DNA of 64,000 nt, from NCBI RefSeq assembly GCF_014654615.1, contig NZ_BNBB01000030.1:1-64000 (forward strand), written 5' to 3'. Shown here piece after piece: positions 1-9,437 of this stretch. Source of the stretch: Streptosporangium violaceochromogenes (GTDB lineage Bacteria; Actinomycetota; Actinomycetes; Streptosporangiales; Streptosporangiaceae). The notes below the pieces were generated by a model. That model saw only the letters and a list, made by a program, of their open reading frames with translations, had not been told where the DNA came from and searched no databases. A program made the translations under genes and the position numbers. How positions within the stretch are numbered: position 1 is the stretch's first letter; each line of letters begins with the position of its first letter.

Positions 1-1003
1 CGCGCCCGGTGTAGCGCTTGGCCAGCGAGACCACCAGGCGCAGGTTGGCCTCCAGCAGGTGGTTCTTGGCGCGGCGGCCGTCCTCGGCGATCCACTCCAG
101 CTCGGCGCGGACGTCGACCGGCAGCCGGTCGCCGTCGGTGCCCAGCTGCTCCTCGGCGAACAGGCCCGCCTCGATGCGCTTGGCGAGCTCGACCTCCTGC
201 TCGGCGTTGAGCAGCGGGACCTTGCCGATCTGCTTGAGGTAGTCCTTGACCGGGTCGGCGGTCGCGCCGGCCGCGGCGACCTGCGGAACGGGGGCGTCAT
301 CGTCGTCGTCGGAGAGGATGAGGACCTCGTCCTCGTTCGGCTCGGCGGCCTCGGCCTTGGGCTCCTCCTCCACCTCGGCCTCAGCCTCGGCCTCAGCCTC
401 GGGCTCGGCCTCGATCTCCACCTCGGCGTCGCCGTCGGCCTCCGTCTCCAGGTCGAAGTCCTCGATTTCGACATCCTCGAGATCGATGACCTCGTCGTCG
501 TCGCCGTCGACCGGCTTCGGCTTGGGATCGGAGGCGGGTGCGGGCGCGGCGGGTGCGGGGCCCGCCTTCTTCTGCGGGGCCGGGGCCTGCTTCTTGGCAG
601 CCGGCGCGGCCTTCTTGGCCGGTGGCGTCGGCTTCTTGGCCGCGGGAGCGGCCTCGGAGCCGCTGACGACCGCCGTGACGGTCTCCGGCTGCTCCTTGGC
701 CGCCGCGGCGGTCTTCGTCTTCTTGACCGGGGCGGGAGCGGCGGGGGCACGGCGTTTGGTCGAAGCCCGGGACTTCTTGGGAGCTGCGGAGTCCTCAGCC
801 GTCAGTCGTACGGTGATGCCCTCTTTGCTGAGGCTGCGCAGGATTCCAGCGACCTGCGCCATCGGAATGTCCGCTTCCTCGACGGCCTTGCGGACATCCT
901 CGGACTCAAGGAACCCCTGCGAGCGTCCCCGCTCCATCAGCTGCTGAATGACGGGCTCGTTCAGCTCGGATGGCTTCGAGCGAGTCGAACTTGCAGGCGA
1001 CAC
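1..1003 (-). CDS. rpoD: principal RNA polymerase sigma factor (RpoD/HrdB), N-terminal part, cut by left edge
   Basis: Housekeeping sigma-70 factor that directs RNA polymerase to most promoters. The frame runs off the left edge; 334 codons are visible. In order: a region 1.1-like helical segment (residues about 10-75), a Lys/Ala/Pro-rich linker (about 75-165), a very acidic Asp/Glu run with alternating Glu-Ala (about 170-240), then DPVKDYLKQIGKVPLL (region 1.2) and LRLVVSLAKRYTG, the start of region 2. Regions 2.3-4 lie outside the window. The start is GTG at 1003 with GAGAGG five bases upstream; a second in-frame GTG two codons earlier has no usable ribosome site. The long charged N-terminal extension is typical of HrdB-type factors of filamentous actinobacteria. 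Confidence 0.93.
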   Translation of the reverse strand, partial: MSPASSTRSKPSELNEPVIQQLMERGRSQGFLESEDVRKAVEEADIPMAQVAGILRSLSKEGITVRLTAEDSAAPKKSRASTKRRAPAAPAPVKKTKTAAAAKEQPETVTAVVSGSEAAPAAKKPTPPAKKAAPAAKKQAPAPQKKAGPAPAAPAPASDPKPKPVDGDDDEVIDLEDVEIEDFDLETEADGDAEVEIEAEPEAEAEAEAEVEEEPKAEAAEPNEDEVLILSDDDDDAPVPQVAAAGATADPVKDYLKQIGKVPLLNAEQEVELAKRIEAGLFAEEQLGTDGDRLPVDVRAELEWIAEDGRRAKNHLLEANLRLVVSLAKRYTGR

Positions 1004-1245
1004 GAACACCTCTCGAAGGAAAGCGTGACGAGAATGGACCCAGGTGCCCACGAGGGGCGGAACCTCTAGTTGTTGATGAACGAGGCTGCGCGGAACCGCG
1101 ACGCACCTGTCCAGCATTGTGGCACGGCACCCTTGTCCATACGGCCGCCTCCTGGCGGTTGTCCTCCACCCTAGGCCGACCAAGAGAGTAGTGCGTACGC
1201 AAGCGGGGCACCGATACCCGAAAGCAACCGTTATGACTGTTTCAT

Positions 1246-3339
1246 TCAGTCACTCTTCGTGGCCGGAGGAACATGAATCGCAAGCACTGTGACGTCATCA
1301 TCCTGTTCATACCCGGACAACATCCGGTCCACGAGGAAATCAAGCAACATATGCGGGCTTCCTACGACTTCCGGCGGGGCCTCGGTCACAACAGAGCAAA
1401 GATCGGCAAGCCCGGCATCCAGCCCACGCTTGCGATTCTCCACCAGACCGTCCGAATATAGGACAGCCGTGTGCCCGGGCGGGACACAGAACCGAAACTG
1501 CTTGCGGCTCGTCGGCCATCCGAGCGGGGTGCCGGGCTCGCCCTCGCACAGCAGCGGCACACCCTGCGGGGAGACCAGCAGGGGCGGCGGATGCCCGGCC
1601 AGCGCCAGCGTGCCCTCTCCTGTGGAGGGCTCGACGACCATGTAGGCCAGGGTGGTGACCTGCTCCTCCTCTTCCGTCGCCTCGAAGACCCGATCCAGAC
1701 CGGTGAGGACCGACGCGGGCGGCGGGTTGGTGAGCGCCAGGGCGCGCATGGCGTTGCGGATGCGTCCCATGCCCGCCGCGGCCTTGACGCCCTTGCCCAT
1801 GACGTCGCCGACCACGGCCGCGACCCGGCCGTCCTGCAGCACGAACGCGTCGTACCAGTCGCCGCCGACCTGCACGTGGCGGCTCCCCGAGCGGAACCGC
1901 TGGGCCAGGACCAGCCCGCGCACCACCGGCAGGCGGTCGGGCAGCAGGCTGCGCTGGAGCGTTTCCGCGGTACGGTGCTCCCGCTCGAAGAGCGTGGCCC
2001 GCTCGACGGCCAGGGCGCACTGCCCTGCCAGCGCCTCCAGGAACACGCCGTCCTCCTGGGAGATCTTCTGGGGGCGCGTGAAGGAGAAGCGCAGCGCGCC
2101 GAGCGCCCGGCCCGCGGCCAGCAGCGGCAGGCCCACCCACGCCCGCTCGTCACTGTGGGAGATGAACCCGGTGACGGACTCCTCCTCGCCCCCGGCGTCC
2201 ACGAGCTGGGCGCGCAGGCTCTCGGGGGACTCGGCGAAGACCGGGCGGCGGCTGTTGACCGCCATCGTCATCACACTGGAGTGCGACAGCGGGATCTCCT
2301 CGCCGGGCGCGCCGGGCATGTCGGGGATGCCGCCGCTGTTGACCAGCTTCAGCGCGGCCCGCTCGACGTCGAGCAGGGCCACCGCCGAACGGTCGGCCGC
2401 CAGGGCCGTACGGCCGACGTCGATGATGACCTGGACGACCTGCTCGACCGTGAGCGCCTCGGCGAGCATCGCCGTGGCGCCCTGCAGGCGCGCCGTGCGC
2501 AGGGCCGCCGCGCCGAGCTGGTCGGTCAGCCTGCCGCGCATCTCCTCGGCCTCGCGCTGCGGGGTGACGTCGGTGTTGGCGCCCACCCACTCGACCACCC
2601 GGCCGTGCCGGATGATCGGGACCGCGCGCACCTCGAAGTGGCGGTAGCCGCTGGCCCGGGTGCGGACCCGGTAGCTCCACTCGAACATGACCCGGCCGTG
2701 AAGCGCCTCGCGCCAGGCCTCCTCGGTGTGCCGGCGGTCGTCGGGGTGAACGGCGTCCAGCCAGCCGTGGTCGAGGTACTCCTCCAGACCCTGGCCGGTG
2801 ATGGCGCGCCACTGCGGCGCGTCCTCCAGGACGGCCCCGGTGGGAGAGGTGATCCACACGAGCTGGGACTGGGCCTCGACCAGCGAGCGATAGCGCTCCT
2901 CGCTGCGCCGCAGGTCCTCCTCCACCTGCCGGCTGTCGGTGATGTCCGCCGCGATCAGGCAGATCGCGCGCAGCACGCCCTCGTGGTCGTTGACCGGGGA
3001 GAACGTCAGCGACCAGTGACGGGTCGCGCCCTCGGAGGTACGTACCCGGATCCGCTGGTCGCCCTCGACCTCGGCTCCCTCGGCGACACCCCGGACCGCC
3101 CCCTCCACGAGCGCGGTGAGGTCGGCGGAGAGCAGCTCGGCCGGGGCACGACCGGTCAGACGCTCGGCGGAGAGACCGACCAGGTCGGCGAAGACCTCGT
3201 TGACGTGCTGGAAGCGGCCGTCGGGGTCGAAGAACGCGAAGGCGAACGGCGACTGCGACAGCAGGCCCTGCAACAGGCTGGAGTCCGAGATGTCCACACC
3301 CGACTTCCGGGGACGGGGCACGGAGGTTTCGGCGCTCAT
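1246..3339 (-). CDS. PAS-PAS-GAF-PP2C (SpoIIE-type) phosphatase, 697 aa
   Basis: Predicted cytosolic sensor phosphatase that would dephosphorylate an anti-sigma-factor antagonist (family knowledge). Seen: first PAS domain about 20-135 (SPFAFAFFDPDGRFQHVNE), second PAS/PAC about 145-265 (RSEERYRSLVEAQSQLVW), GAF about 285-450, and a C-terminal PP2C/SpoIIE domain about 485-690 with QVGGDWYD, VVGDVMGKG and DDDVTVLAI, the metal-binding aspartates being present. The open frame extends 39 codons upstream, but ATG 3339 has GGAGG eight bases before it and matches the first domain boundary. No anti-sigma or antagonist gene is adjacent, so the partner is unknown. It is read in the same direction as the sigma factor gene, 242 bp apart. 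Confidence 0.88.
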   Translation of the reverse strand: MSAETSVPRPRKSGVDISDSSLLQGLLSQSPFAFAFFDPDGRFQHVNEVFADLVGLSAERLTGRAPAELLSADLTALVEGAVRGVAEGAEVEGDQRIRVRTSEGATRHWSLTFSPVNDHEGVLRAICLIAADITDSRQVEEDLRRSEERYRSLVEAQSQLVWITSPTGAVLEDAPQWRAITGQGLEEYLDHGWLDAVHPDDRRHTEEAWREALHGRVMFEWSYRVRTRASGYRHFEVRAVPIIRHGRVVEWVGANTDVTPQREAEEMRGRLTDQLGAAALRTARLQGATAMLAEALTVEQVVQVIIDVGRTALAADRSAVALLDVERAALKLVNSGGIPDMPGAPGEEIPLSHSSVMTMAVNSRRPVFAESPESLRAQLVDAGGEEESVTGFISHSDERAWVGLPLLAAGRALGALRFSFTRPQKISQEDGVFLEALAGQCALAVERATLFEREHRTAETLQRSLLPDRLPVVRGLVLAQRFRSGSRHVQVGGDWYDAFVLQDGRVAAVVGDVMGKGVKAAAGMGRIRNAMRALALTNPPPASVLTGLDRVFEATEEEEQVTTLAYMVVEPSTGEGTLALAGHPPPLLVSPQGVPLLCEGEPGTPLGWPTSRKQFRFCVPPGHTAVLYSDGLVENRKRGLDAGLADLCSVVTEAPPEVVGSPHMLLDFLVDRMLSGYEQDDDVTVLAIHVPPATKSD

Positions 3340-4297
3340 GGTCGGCACCTCCGTCGCGTGCCAGGGTCTCCCACGAGGCACATCTCCAAACTTGCGAATT
3401 GGCGTAGCGCAGCTCCGGGGGACCGGATCCTGCAGTACATCATCGGCGATGGGCACGCGCGGACGGAAGCCCCGCCCATAATGCGGTCGGCGAGCCCTCC
3501 GGGCGTCCCCGGCCCGGGGACCGGGATCTCCACGCTAACGCGCCGGTCACCCGGCGGAGACGCCGCCCGGCCGACATCGCGCCGGAGCCGGATGGTCGCG
3601 CCGTTCCCCACTGCGTCCGCCCTCCGGGGATCGCGCCGGCGGCCGCGCCACGGTACGAGCGGCCCGGGACGGGGCCGCTCCGCGCACCCGGCGCGCCTTC
3701 CGTCTCTGCCGGCCCGCACCGGCCGAAGCCCGACGTCGCCCCCGCCCTCCCGAAACGCCGGCACGATCACCGCCGGCACCGTCAAACGTTTGCGGCCAGG
3801 ACCCTAGCAGGATCAAGCCGGACCGTCCCGACAACTGCCCACCTCATCTCCGCGAGCGCCCCAAGAATGGCCAGGCTACTGATTCGTTCCCGATTTGGCT
3901 CCCCCTTCACGGACTCTTGTTGACAGCTTGGTCGACAAATCCTGTCAAGTCGGGCCCTAACCTGCCGTCTTACCCAGCCGACGGCGGTCGGCGCCTCCAC
4001 CGGAGGGTTGACGATCCCGCGCCTCCCCGCCACCCGTCCGGGCCCTCTCGCGAAGGAACCGGGCGCCAAAGGGGCCGGGGCGACGCCCGAGGCCGCCGGG
4101 CGCGTCGCCGGGACGCGTCCACCCGCCCTCTCCAACTCCGCGCCGTCACGGCGGAGTCCCCGGTAACATCGGGATCATCGGGCCGTGTTCCAGGCACCGT
4201 TCGGCCCGGGAATGCGAGAAGGTTGGAACGTGATCAAGCGAGGCGGGCGAGCCGGTAACCGAGACACCGGGCTCGCGGGGCCGACCGAGGAGGCCGC
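3340..4297. other. 958-bp stretch without a convincing gene
   Basis: Upstream region of both the phosphatase (minus) and the 524-residue protein (plus). Several open frames exist on both strands but none has a ribosome site, a recognisable motif or family resemblance. The notable element is the inverted repeat at 3920-3948. No RNA gene was recognised. Confidence 0.5.
3920..3948. promoter_or_regulatory. inverted repeat TTGACAG-N15-CTGTCAA
   Basis: Perfect 7-bp arms at 3920-3926 and 3942-3948. The left arm contains TTGACA, which could also be a -35 element for the plus-strand gene about 350 bp downstream. A related arrangement (TTGACAG-N17-CTGTCA) occurs at 22179-22208 ahead of the DoxX gene. 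Either an operator for a dimeric regulator or chance; the binding protein is unknown. Confidence 0.3.
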
Positions 4298-5872
4298 TTG
4301 AGCCGGCGACACCGTCGAGACCCTCGGGAGAGCCAGTCTCCGGACGCGGTGTTCGCCGAGATGCTGCTCGCTGCCCGCGAACTGCTGGCCGTGCGCAGCC
4401 CACTGGACGCCGAGCTCATGGTGTCCGACATGGTCGGGGCCTGGTGGGGGCGGCGCCTGAGGAGCGGGGACGCCGAGCAGGTGCTCGGCGAGGGGCTGGT
4501 CGACTACGCGGCCAAGGCCGGGTCCCCCGCCGCGCTGACCCTGCTGATCGCGCTCGCCTACCTCGGCACCGCCCGCCAGGCCGCCAAGGCCGAGGGGGCG
4601 GCGCTGGCGCTCATCGAGCGGGACGTGGCAAGGCCCCGCTGGGCCAACCGCCTGGGCGTGGTCAAGCCGACCGGCTGCTTCGTCTCACGCGACGCCTACG
4701 GCGACCAGGACACCGTGGTGTGCACCTTCGGCTACCGGGGCGCGGGCGGCGACGAGGACCGCCACGCGCTGGTCATGATCGTCGACTACAACATGCGGGG
4801 CATCGCCCGGGACGCCTGGGTCTCCTCGCACGTGGACAAGCTGCTCGACCAGGCCAGGGCCGAGGCCGGCGCCACCCCGATGCTCAGGTTCGAGGAGATC
4901 GAGCCGCAGCAGGCCAGGGCGCTGCTGGAGTCGGCCATGAAGGCCACCGCCGAGTACGGCGACCGCAGGACGAACGCGCCCGTGAGCGACAGCTACAGCG
5001 CCTACCACGCCTTCGCCCGCTCCCGGATCAAGGCGCTGCCACCGGGCCGCAAACGCCCCGCCCCGCTGCACAGCGAGGCCCCCTACAGCCGCGACCGCAG
5101 GGCCATGCTGGCCGCGGAGTTCCTCTCCTCGGACGCGGCCGAGCACCTGTCGGACCCCTCGGCCGCCTCCCGCTGCGCCGACCACATCATCGACTACGGC
5201 TGCGACCAGGACTTCGGCCGCCCCCTGCGGGTGAGCCCGACGAAATGCCAGACCTTCCTGCTCGACTGGCTGCCCCGCAAGGTGATGCTCAGCCCCGCCG
5301 AGCAGGAGGCGGTGCCGTACGTCCTGGGGGCCTGGGCGCGCTTCGCCGCGCGCCGGAGCGGGCTGGCCGAGGAGGGTCTGCGAGCCACGCTCGACGGGAT
5401 CTGGGAGGCGACGGCCAAGTTCGCCGAGGCCTACCGCGACCCCACCACCTTCGGCCTCGACCGTGGCCTGCTGACGCGGCTGCTGCCCGACGGCGACCTG
5501 TCGGCGCTGGCCCGGCGGCTGTTCGCCTTCCCGTTCCTGCAGGGCACCCACGGCGACGTCGAACTCGACCTGCTCAATCCCGCCGACGAGGCCGACCGGC
5601 GCATCCTGCTCGGGGTCGACCACAGCGCAGAGCGAGACCGCCCGGACTACGACGAGCACCTCGCCTGGCACGAGGAGATCGCCGCGCGGCTCTGGGAGGG
5701 GGACCCCCCGCAGCTGTGGGAGGCCACCCAGCGGTTGCTGGACCTCGGTCACGACCGGCACGACGTCCTGCACGTGCTGATCGAGATCGCCGAGCGGATC
5801 GGCGACGATCCGGAGGAACTGGCCGTCGCCCTCGACGACATCGCGGACATCCCCGACGAACCCCCGATGTAG
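4298..5872 (+). CDS. uncharacterised 524-residue cytosolic protein upstream of pxpABC
   Basis: I do not recognise a named family with certainty. No signal peptide or membrane segment is visible. The middle contains acidic-aromatic motifs (RHALVMIVDYNMRGIARDAW); the C-terminal 60 residues (HDRHDVLHVLIEIAERIG, then an acidic tail) resemble the DUF1841 type. TTG 4298 follows GAGGAGG by only four bases; ATG 4358 (MLLAAREL) is the alternative start, with no better site. The stop lies seven bases before pxpA, so the two are almost certainly co-transcribed, but no link to 5-oxoproline metabolism can be seen in the sequence. Codon use matches the neighbours. Confidence 0.7.
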   Translation: MSRRHRRDPRESQSPDAVFAEMLLAARELLAVRSPLDAELMVSDMVGAWWGRRLRSGDAEQVLGEGLVDYAAKAGSPAALTLLIALAYLGTARQAAKAEGAALALIERDVARPRWANRLGVVKPTGCFVSRDAYGDQDTVVCTFGYRGAGGDEDRHALVMIVDYNMRGIARDAWVSSHVDKLLDQARAEAGATPMLRFEEIEPQQARALLESAMKATAEYGDRRTNAPVSDSYSAYHAFARSRIKALPPGRKRPAPLHSEAPYSRDRRAMLAAEFLSSDAAEHLSDPSAASRCADHIIDYGCDQDFGRPLRVSPTKCQTFLLDWLPRKVMLSPAEQEAVPYVLGAWARFAARRSGLAEEGLRATLDGIWEATAKFAEAYRDPTTFGLDRGLLTRLLPDGDLSALARRLFAFPFLQGTHGDVELDLLNPADEADRRILLGVDHSAERDRPDYDEHLAWHEEIAARLWEGDPPQLWEATQRLLDLGHDRHDVLHVLIEIAERIGDDPEELAVALDDIADIPDEPPM

Positions 5873-5879
5873 GTGAGCC

Positions 5880-6635
5880 ATGATCATCGATCTCAACGCC
5901 GATCTCGGTGAGGGCTTCGGCATCTGGCGGCTGGGCGACGACGAGGCCCTGCTCGACGTGGTCACCAGCGCGAACGTCGCCTGCGGGTTCCACGCCGGTG
6001 ACCCGCTGACGATCCGCCGCACCTGCGCCGCCGCGGTCGACCGGGGGGTGATCATCGGCGCGCAGGTGTCCTACAGGGACCTGGCCGGGTTCGGGCGCCG
6101 CGAGATGGAGGTGGAGCCCGAGGAGCTGTGCGCCGAGGTGCTGTACCAGGTGGCGGCCGTGGACGGCGTCGCCCGGGCGATGGGCGGCCGGGTCTCCTAC
6201 GTCAAGCCGCACGGCGCGCTCTACAACCGGATCTGCCGCGACCCCGAACAGGCCGAGGCGGTGGTCGCGGCCGTGGCCGACTACGACCGGGGACTCCCGC
6301 TGCTCGGCCCGGCCGGCTCGGCCGTCCACGAGATCGCCGCCCGCGAGGGGCTCGTCACCGTCGCCGAGTGCTTCGCCGACCGCGCCTACACCGCCGCGGG
6401 CACGCTGGTCCACCGCCGCCTGCCCGAGGCGGTGCTGCGCGACCCCCACGAGGTCGCGGCCAGAGCCGTGCGCATGGCGACGGCCCGGACGGTGACCGCG
6501 GTGGACGGCTCCCAGGTGGCGGTGGAGGCGCGCTCGATCTGCGTGCACGGCGACACCCCGGACGCCGTGTCACTGGCGCGGGCCGTCCGCGACGGTCTGA
6601 TCGCCGCAGGGGTGACACTGAAGGCCTTCGCGTGA
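5880..6635 (+). CDS. pxpA: 5-oxoprolinase subunit A (LamB/YcsF family), 251 aa
   Basis: Subunit of the ATP-dependent 5-oxoprolinase PxpABC, which opens 5-oxoproline (pyroglutamate) to glutamate in the cytosol. Full family length, with the N-terminal signature IDLNADLGEGFG, the NVACGFHAGDP segment and YVKPHGALYN. The ATG start follows GGTGA by a few bases. It precedes pxpB by 16 bp and pxpC overlaps pxpB, so the three form an operon with the 524-residue gene upstream. Confidence 0.95.
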   Translation: MIIDLNADLGEGFGIWRLGDDEALLDVVTSANVACGFHAGDPLTIRRTCAAAVDRGVIIGAQVSYRDLAGFGRREMEVEPEELCAEVLYQVAAVDGVARAMGGRVSYVKPHGALYNRICRDPEQAEAVVAAVADYDRGLPLLGPAGSAVHEIAAREGLVTVAECFADRAYTAAGTLVHRRLPEAVLRDPHEVAARAVRMATARTVTAVDGSQVAVEARSICVHGDTPDAVSLARAVRDGLIAAGVTLKAFA

Positions 6636-6651
6636 AGGGCGGGGACGGGCG

Positions 6652-7275
6652 GTGATCCGGCGCGCCGGGGAGCACGCGCTGCTGGTGGAGACCGGGGGGC
6701 TTGAGGTCTCCCACCGGCTCGACGCCCTGCTGCGCGCCTCCCGCCCGGCCCGGGTGGCCGAAATCGTTCCCGGCCCCGAGACCGTCCTCGTCGTCGCGCC
6801 CGGCGCCGACCGGCCCGCGCTTGAGTCCCTTCTCTCCCGTCTGCTGGAGGCCGCGCGCGCCCCCGCCCTCCGTCCCGTCCCGCCCGGCGCGAAGGTGACG
6901 ATCCCGGTGGTCTACGACGGCGCCGACCTCGGTGACGTGGCCGCGCTGAGCGGCCTGTCCCCCGAGGAGGTGGTGGAGCGGCACACCGGCCGGGAGCTGG
7001 TGGCCGGCTGGCTGGGGTTCGCCCCGGGATTCGCCTATCTCACCGGCTTGGACCCCTCGCTGTACGTGCCCCGGCTGACCACTCCGCGCACCTCGGTGCC
7101 CGCCGGTGCCGTGGCGATCGCGGGCCCCTACTCGGCGATCTACCCCTCGGCCTCGCCCGGCGGCTGGCGGCTGCTCGGCCGCTCCCCGGTAACGGTGTGG
7201 GACACGGGCGCCGACCCGCCCGCCCTGCTCGCCCCGGGCACCCGGGTGCGGTTCGAGGCGGTCGCGGGCCCGTGA
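6652..7275 (+). CDS. pxpB: 5-oxoprolinase subunit B (KipI-like, allophanate hydrolase subunit 1 family), 207 aa
   Basis: Partner of PxpC in the ATP-dependent 5-oxoprolinase complex. Shows the family core GFAPGFAYLTGLDP, PRTSVPAGAVAIAG and SPGGWRLLGR. GTG start after GGGCG. Its stop overlaps the pxpC start (GTGA), indicating translational coupling. A standalone subunit, not the urea carboxylase-linked fusion, because pxpA and pxpC flank it. Confidence 0.93.
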   Translation: MIRRAGEHALLVETGGLEVSHRLDALLRASRPARVAEIVPGPETVLVVAPGADRPALESLLSRLLEAARAPALRPVPPGAKVTIPVVYDGADLGDVAALSGLSPEEVVERHTGRELVAGWLGFAPGFAYLTGLDPSLYVPRLTTPRTSVPAGAVAIAGPYSAIYPSASPGGWRLLGRSPVTVWDTGADPPALLAPGTRVRFEAVAGP

Positions 7276-8138
7276 TCGAGATCGTCGCGCCGGGGCCGTA
7301 CGCCACCGTGCAGGATCTCGGCCGCCCCGGCTACGCGCATCTCGGCGTGCCCCGCTCGGGCGCGGCCGACGCGCCGAGTCTGCGGCTGGCCAACCGGCTG
7401 GTCGGCAACCCCGAGGGTGCCGCCGGGATCGAACTGACCCTGGGGGGCGCACGGCTGCGCTTCCTCGGCGGGGCCTGGGCCGCCGTCACGGGAGCGCCCT
7501 GCCTCATTGAGCTCGTCCTTTCCGGCCGGACGACCGCCCGCGGGATGAACGCGCCGCTGTGGGTGCCCGAGGGCGGCGAGGTACGGCTGGCCGCCCCCGC
7601 GCGGGGTCTGAGGACCTACGTCGCGGTCCGTGGCGGCCTCGACACCCCGATGACCCTCGGCAGCCGTTCGACCGACTCGCTCTGCGGTCTGGGCCCCTCC
7701 CCGCTGCGGGCCGGGACCGTCCTGCCCGTGGGACCGGTCACCGGACTGCCCGCCCTGGTCGTGGACGCCGCACCCCCTCCCGAGACGCCCCCGGACGTCC
7801 TGCGCGTCCTGTCCGGTCCCCGTGACGACTGGTTCGTCCCCGGCGCGACGGCCGCGCTGTGCGCGCGGCCCTACCTCGTGACCCCCGACAGCAACCGGGT
7901 CGGCGTCCGGCTGAGCGGCACCCCCCTGCGGCGGGCACGGGCCCGGGAACTGCCCAGCGAGGGCATGGTGGCCGGAGCCGTGCAGGTGCCGCCCGACGGG
8001 CAGCCGATCGTGTTCCTCGCCGACCACCCGCCGACGGGCGGCTACCCGGTCATCGCCGTCGTCGCCCCGGCCTGCCTGTCCGTGGCCGCCCAGCTTCGCC
8101 CAGGAGACCGGGTGCGGTTTCACGCGCGACCCGGCTGA
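7272..8138 (+). CDS. pxpC: 5-oxoprolinase subunit C (KipA-like, biotin-dependent carboxylase-like family), 288 aa
   Basis: Third subunit of the PxpABC 5-oxoprolinase. Family motifs: GPYATVQDLGRPGYAHLGVP near the N-terminus, RTYVAVRGGLD, LGSRSTD and PTGGYPVIAVV. GTG 7272 is chosen because it overlaps the pxpB stop as GTGA and begins at the conserved N-terminus; the frame is open a further 25 codons upstream inside pxpB. Last gene of the operon; a minus-strand gene follows convergently. Confidence 0.93.
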   Translation: MIEIVAPGPYATVQDLGRPGYAHLGVPRSGAADAPSLRLANRLVGNPEGAAGIELTLGGARLRFLGGAWAAVTGAPCLIELVLSGRTTARGMNAPLWVPEGGEVRLAAPARGLRTYVAVRGGLDTPMTLGSRSTDSLCGLGPSPLRAGTVLPVGPVTGLPALVVDAAPPPETPPDVLRVLSGPRDDWFVPGATAALCARPYLVTPDSNRVGVRLSGTPLRRARARELPSEGMVAGAVQVPPDGQPIVFLADHPPTGGYPVIAVVAPACLSVAAQLRPGDRVRFHARPG

Positions 8139-8165
8139 GGGCCCGGAGGAAGGGGAGAGCGCGCC

Positions 8166-9278
8166 TCAGGCGAGCGGCCCCGGCGACCGGCCGCCCCGAA
8201 GCCCCCTCACCCGCTCGGCCTCGGCGGCCAGGGCGGCGGCGGGCACCTCCTCCAGAAGGTCGAAGGTGATCTCGCCGTCCTTCGCCTCCCAGACCCCGGC
8301 GACCCGGCCCCGGTGGATCACCACCGGGGAGATCCAGCCGGCGGCCCGGCTGACCTTGGACCGGGCCTCCTTCGGCAGGAGGGGTTCGAGGTCGCGGGGG
8401 GCTCCCAGGATGTACTGGTCGAAGCCGGGAAGCAGATGAACGCCGGTGGCGGGCCGGCCGGCGGCCAGATCGTCGAGGTGCTCGGCGAGCAGGACCATCG
8501 ACCGGCCGTCCACCTCGACCTTTGCCAGCTCGGGGGTGAGGTCGCGAAACCAGCCGCGCAGGACCGCCTTGGGGGTCGCCCCCCGGTACAGCCAGGCGTC
8601 GAAGATCTCGGGGGTGGCGGGGCCGTGAGCGGCGAGAAAGGAACGGACGAGACGCATGCCGCCCTCCGCCGCCGAAAGCGGGGCGGGCTGCCGGGCGGAC
8701 AGCCAGTCGCGGGGACTGACGAAGGTCACCCGCCCCTCGCGCGGCGGGCCGTGGCACAGCTCTCCGAGGAAGCCCAGCGGTTTGAGCAGGGCACCCCAGC
8801 CGGAGGTCAGCGCCTCTTTCAGATGGGCGTCGCCGGTGACCTCGATGACGCCCTCCACCAGTTCCTCGCGGGTGAGCACGCGACCGGCGAGCGCCCTGGG
8901 GACCGCGTCGAGGATGGCCGCGACCTCGGCGGCGGTGACACCGTGACCGCGCTGCCAGGACCCCCTGTCCCAGAGGCGGAAGGAGCCGAGGACCGCGGTG
9001 TAGGAGGCCAGCTCGTCGGCCGGGACGAGATGCAGGGTGCCACGCGCCGTCCAGGTCTTGACCAGCGTGCGCTCACGCCACAGGGCCGTGCCGAGCTCGC
9101 CGGGGCGCGGGGCGGCCTGCCGTACGGCCACGGCGAGCTCGGCGGAGGAGGCCACCTGGGCCTGGACGCCGGCCAGGCGCCGAACCACCGAAACGGCGTC
9201 GGGCCCGGCCGGCGGGTCGACGAACTGCCGCCCCAGGCGCCAGGCGAGCACGTGGGGCCAGGTCACCGAAACAGTCAT
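8166..9278 (-). CDS. winged-helix DNA-binding domain protein (HTH_42 family), 370 aa
   Basis: Member of the actinobacterial winged-helix family related to the YcaQ/AlkX DNA glycosylases. Seen: WPHVLAWRLGRQ at the N-terminus, the RERTLVKTWTARGTLHLV block, AHGPATPEIFDAW and the C-terminal HRGRVAGVWE. The family is cytosolic and nucleic-acid binding; enzymatic activity of this particular protein is unproven. ATG 9278 begins at the conserved N-terminus; the frame is open eight codons further. Convergent with pxpABC. Confidence 0.8.
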   Translation of the reverse strand: MTVSVTWPHVLAWRLGRQFVDPPAGPDAVSVVRRLAGVQAQVASSAELAVAVRQAAPRPGELGTALWRERTLVKTWTARGTLHLVPADELASYTAVLGSFRLWDRGSWQRGHGVTAAEVAAILDAVPRALAGRVLTREELVEGVIEVTGDAHLKEALTSGWGALLKPLGFLGELCHGPPREGRVTFVSPRDWLSARQPAPLSAAEGGMRLVRSFLAAHGPATPEIFDAWLYRGATPKAVLRGWFRDLTPELAKVEVDGRSMVLLAEHLDDLAAGRPATGVHLLPGFDQYILGAPRDLEPLLPKEARSKVSRAAGWISPVVIHRGRVAGVWEAKDGEITFDLLEEVPAAALAAEAERVRGLRGGRSPGPLA

Positions 9279-9321
9279 GGATCGACTTCTACACCACGGC
9301 ACCGATGGAAAAAGGGCGGGG

Positions 9322-9349
9322 AGGCCGCGGGGGGGAGCCCCCGCGGCCT
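9322..9349 (-). terminator. intrinsic terminator of the peptide ABC operon
   Basis: Perfect 12-bp stem (AGGCCGCGGGGG / CCCCCGCGGCCT) with a four-base loop about 90 bp past the stop of the substrate-binding protein gene. On the minus strand it is followed within about ten bases by TTTTT, a canonical terminator tract that is rare in such GC-rich DNA. Short direct repeats (GGTCAGGC, TTTCGGCG) lie between the stop and the stem. Confidence 0.8.
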
Positions 9350-9437
9350 GTTCCGGCGGCCAGATGGTCAGGCGGTCAGGCGGTCAGACGTTTCGGCGTT
9401 TCGGCGTGCCCTCTCCGTGGCGAAGCCGGTGTCCTGG

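Noticed and set aside
59..1069. 336-codon open frame on the plus strand opposite the sigma factor gene
   Set aside because: Antisense to an unmistakable RpoD/HrdB N-terminus; low-complexity Leu/Gly/Arg composition is typical of a GC-rich shadow frame.
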